NCBI GenBank assembly: GCA_934096235.1
Contig: CAKOLO010000002.1
Location: 310,001-374,000, forward strand
Direction: 5' to 3'
Source: an uncultured Bacilli bacterium
Lineage (GTDB): Bacteria > Bacillota_I > Bacilli_A > RF39 > UBA660
DNA: 64,000 nt
Position 1 is the stretch's first letter. Each line of letters begins with the position of its first letter. Shown piece by piece: positions 61,561 to 64,000 of the stretch. The translations under genes were made by a program, and so were the position numbers. The notes beneath the pieces were generated by a model, which was not told the DNA's origin, searched no databases, and was given only the letters and a program-made list of their open reading frames with translations.

Positions 61561-62640
61561 ATGAATAAAAATAATAATAATATTTTTGGTATAGTTATAG
61601 CACTATTTGTTGGTGCATTACTTATGTATACTTATATGACTAAGAATCCTGTTACTCAGGTGTCTACTGATCAAGGCGTTGTTCGCAATGTTAATGTTAC
61701 TGAAAATGGTATTTCTTCTGGAATAAGTAATGTTTATGATGCAGTTGTTGTGGTTGAAAATTATCAAAATGGTAAACTTGCTGGTATAGGATCTGGATTT
61801 ATATATGATATTAAAGGTTATATAATGACTAATCATCATGTTATAGATGAAGCTAATGAAATTAAAGTTAAATTAACTAGTGGTGAAAATGTAGTAGCAA
61901 GTGTTGTTGGTAGTGATGAATATGCTGATATAGCTGTTATTAAAATTGAGCAAAGTTATGTTAAAAGAGTTGCTAAAATAGGCGATAATAGTAAAATGAA
62001 GGTTGGAGATACTGTGTTTACTATTGGGTCTCCGATAAGTGTTGATTATGCTGGAACTGTTACTCGTGGAATATTAAGTGGTAAGAATAGAATGGTTGCT
62101 GTTTCTGTTAATAATTCAAGTTCAAGCGATTGGATTATGAATGTTATGCAAACAGATGCTGCTATAAATCCTGGTAATAGTGGTGGCCCACTTTGTAATG
62201 TTAATGGTGAAGTAATTGGTGTTAATTCAATGAAAATAGTTAAATCTGAAATAGAGGGTATTGGATTTGCTATTCCAATTGAAGATGCAATTGAATATGC
62301 TAAATTGATAATAAGTGGTGAAAAAATACAAAGAGCATATTTAGGTATAAGTATGATTGATTTAACAGTTTCAACTCAATATTTGAAACAACAAGGTATA
62401 ACTTTAGATAAGAGTATTACTAGTGGTGTTGTAGTAGTTAGTACTGAAAAAAATGGTCCTAGTGCTAAAGCTGGACTTGAAAAAGGTGATGTTGTTGTTA
62501 AAATAGGTGAATATGATGTAACTAGTGTTGCCGAATTAAGATACTATTTATATAAATATAAACCTAAAGATACAGTTGAAATTAAAGTTATAAGGGGTAA
62601 AACAAATAAAGTATTTAAAGTTACTTTGGGAGCTAATTAA
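61561..62640 (+). CDS. HtrA/DegP-like membrane-anchored serine protease
   Basis: 359 residues. N-terminal transmembrane helix (IFGIVIALFVGALLMYTYM), trypsin-like domain with catalytic His in TNHHVIDEA, Asp in YADIAVIKI and Ser in NPGNSGGPL, then one PDZ domain (residues about 265-355; SGVVVVSTEKNGPSAKAG). Quality-control protease on the outer face of the membrane. GGAGGACGT precedes the ATG. Confidence 0.95.
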   Translation: MNKNNNNIFGIVIALFVGALLMYTYMTKNPVTQVSTDQGVVRNVNVTENGISSGISNVYDAVVVVENYQNGKLAGIGSGFIYDIKGYIMTNHHVIDEANEIKVKLTSGENVVASVVGSDEYADIAVIKIEQSYVKRVAKIGDNSKMKVGDTVFTIGSPISVDYAGTVTRGILSGKNRMVAVSVNNSSSSDWIMNVMQTDAAINPGNSGGPLCNVNGEVIGVNSMKIVKSEIEGIGFAIPIEDAIEYAKLIISGEKIQRAYLGISMIDLTVSTQYLKQQGITLDKSITSGVVVVSTEKNGPSAKAGLEKGDVVVKIGEYDVTSVAELRYYLYKYKPKDTVEIKVIRGKTNKVFKVTLGAN

Positions 62641-62654
62641 TTGCTCCTTTTTTC
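62629..62654 (+). terminator. htrA terminator
   Basis: GGAGC, loop, GCTCC, six T's; the stop codon is in the loop. Confidence 0.85.
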
Positions 62655-62709
62655 TTGATAAAAAGCATATAATCTTATATAATTGTATATATAATAAAGG
62701 GTTGGTAAG

Positions 62710-64000
62710 ATGAAAAAAGATTATGAATATTTAGATAGCAAGAAGGTTTTAAAAGAACTTAAAACTTCGCTTAATGGTTTGAATGAAAAAGAAGCAAAGC
62801 ATAGACTTAAAAATTATGGTTTAAATGAATTGCCTAAGGAAAAACAAAAGACTATATTTAAAGTGTTTTTAGAGTCTATTAACGACCCTATAATATATGT
62901 TTTAGTAGTTGCATCTATTCTATCTTTTATAGTTGGTGAAGCATTGGATGGACTAGCAATTATATTCATTATTATGGTAGATGCTGTTGTTTCAACTATT
63001 CAAGAAATTAAGGCTGAAAAAAATAGTGAAGCACTTAAAAATCTTATTAAAGTTAAAGTTAAGGTTGTGCGTGAAAATAAGCATTATGAAATTGATTCAT
63101 CATATTTGGTACCTGGAGATATAATTATTGTTGAACCTGGAACTAAGGTGTCTTGTGATGCTAGAGTTATAAATTCAAATAATCTTACTGTTGATGAGTC
63201 AGTTCTTACTGGAGAAAGTATTGGTGTTTTTAAAAATAATGAATCTTCTTCACTAGGAGATGATAATAAAAAGTGTATGTTGTATGCTGGTACTTCTATA
63301 TTGACTGGTAGAGCTATTGCTGTTGTTACAGCAACTGGTATAGATACTGAAGTTGGAAAAATTGCTGAGAAGGTTACTACTACTGAAGAGAGTAAGTCAC
63401 CATTAACAATTAGAATGGAAAAGTTTTCTAAACAAATTACTTTATTAATAGTAGGTATTTCAATTATTATTGGTTGTGTTCTTATATATAAAGAGTATCA
63501 TTTTATGAATATATTCTTGGCTGTTGTTGCTCTTGCAGTATCTGCGATGCCTGAAGGACTTCCATTATCATTAACTTTAGCACTTACTATTGGATCAAAT
63601 AAAATGGGTAAGAGAAATGTTATTGTTAAGAAATTAAACTCAGTAGAAAGTCTTGGCAGTTGTACTGTTATTGCTAGTGATAAAACAGGAACTTTAACTG
63701 TAAATGAACAAACTGCTAAGAAAATATTACTTCCTAATGGCGAAACTTTCTTAATAGATGGAAATGGTTATAATGACTCTGGAAAGGTTGTTCCGGTAGG
63801 GGATGCTAATATAGCTAATGCTAAATATATTGCAACTCTTGGTGTTATAAATAATGAATCTATGCTTGAAAAAGTTAAGGGCAAATGGGATAAGTTTGGT
63901 GATTCAATAGATATAGCTTTCTTATCTCTTGGTAGAAAACTTGGAATACACAATTCAGAATTTAAGAAAGTATATGATATACCATATGAATCAGAGAAAA
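62710..64000 (+). CDS. P-type cation-transporting ATPase, P2A-like (3' end outside window)
   Basis: 430 residues are visible and the gene runs off the end. Cation ATPase N-terminal domain, actuator loop DESVLTGESIG, phosphorylation site SDKTGTLTVNE and the M4 ion site SAMPEGLPLSLTLA, with PEGLP as in calcium/manganese pumps. Helices M1-M4 are seen at about 57-100 and 250-290. The ion is probably Ca2+ or Mn2+. The ATG at 62710 follows GGGTTGG. Confidence 0.93.
   Translation, partial: MKKDYEYLDSKKVLKELKTSLNGLNEKEAKHRLKNYGLNELPKEKQKTIFKVFLESINDPIIYVLVVASILSFIVGEALDGLAIIFIIMVDAVVSTIQEIKAEKNSEALKNLIKVKVKVVRENKHYEIDSSYLVPGDIIIVEPGTKVSCDARVINSNNLTVDESVLTGESIGVFKNNESSSLGDDNKKCMLYAGTSILTGRAIAVVTATGIDTEVGKIAEKVTTTEESKSPLTIRMEKFSKQITLLIVGISIIIGCVLIYKEYHFMNIFLAVVALAVSAMPEGLPLSLTLALTIGSNKMGKRNVIVKKLNSVESLGSCTVIASDKTGTLTVNEQTAKKILLPNGETFLIDGNGYNDSGKVVPVGDANIANAKYIATLGVINNESMLEKVKGKWDKFGDSIDIAFLSLGRKLGIHNSEFKKVYDIPYESEK

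Noticed and set aside
1..64000. Mycoplasma genetic code (TGA as Trp)
   Set aside because: TGA ends several full-length genes (bofA, ricT, holB, trmN6) and conserved Trp positions use TGG.
1..64000. tRNA genes, rRNA genes, CRISPR arrays and insertion sequences
   Set aside because: None could be recognised on either strand; no transposase frame and no regular spacer-repeat pattern were seen.

Overview
The window is a strongly AT-rich chromosomal segment spanning the replication origin of a low-GC Gram-positive bacterium (Bacillota, Bacilli side). TGA is used as a stop (ricT, holB and bofA end in TGA) and Trp is TGG, so this is the standard bacterial code and not the Mycoplasma code. Gene order copies Bacillus subtilis in condensed form: tadA-dnaX-ebfC-recR-bofA-holB-ricT-trmN6-rsmI-pth-mfd-spoVT on one side, and rpmH-rnpA-yidC-jag-mnmE-mnmG-rsmG-noc on the other. 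Sporulation genes (spoVT, bofA, ricT, spoIIR) and three tandem Spo0A boxes point to an endospore former or a recent descendant of one; an [FeFe]-hydrogenase points to anaerobic life. An uncultured gut Bacilli lineage with a compact genome is a reasonable guess, not a proof.

Layout. 1-20.2 kb is almost entirely on the minus strand: the repair, DNA polymerase III and RNA-modification operon, the SRP RNA just upstream of tadA, an 800-bp non-coding block with five perfect parS palindromes and one Noc-binding palindrome, then gyrA, gyrB, recF, comK, dnaN and dnaA. oriC lies around dnaA, with DnaA boxes in both flanking gaps; the strand switch at 20.2-20.5 kb marks the start of the two replichores. 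20.5-30.7 kb (plus) holds an unknown 487-aa gene next to oriC, the rpmH-to-noc cluster and an SPFH protein. 30.7-42.6 kb has a class A PBP, the rpoE-prfA-prmC-spoIIR-murA-rpmE block, a two-component system and an [FeFe]-hydrogenase. 42.6-46.3 kb is the accessory stretch: a large AT-rich structured RNA candidate, a chagasin-like protein, a variant Fic protein and three small XRE regulators. 46.3-49.8 kb has typA, then a roughly 480-nt structured RNA with a perfect sigma-A promoter directly upstream of an OapA-like membrane protein; this looks like the OLE RNA/OapA system. 49.8-64 kb has argS, the rpsF-ssb-rpsR operon with an S6:S18-type leader, a YugP protease, a ClpC-like protein lacking its second AAA module, a YfcC-family transporter, dusB, rplM-rpsI with an L13 leader, an Abi_2/HEPN protein, an HtrA protease and the start of a P-type ATPase.

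The points most worth following: (1) the OLE-like RNA plus OapA-like protein; (2) the unassigned RNA at 42.71-43.18 kb with its own promoter, long-range closing helix and terminator; (3) the Noc-type protein, which carries Noc rather than ParB specificity residues, in a window with five parS sites and no ParB; (4) comK placed in the origin region behind three Spo0A boxes; (5) the uncharacterised gene beside oriC.

No tRNA, rRNA, CRISPR array or insertion sequence was recognised by reading. All family assignments come from motif and synteny recognition without database searches.
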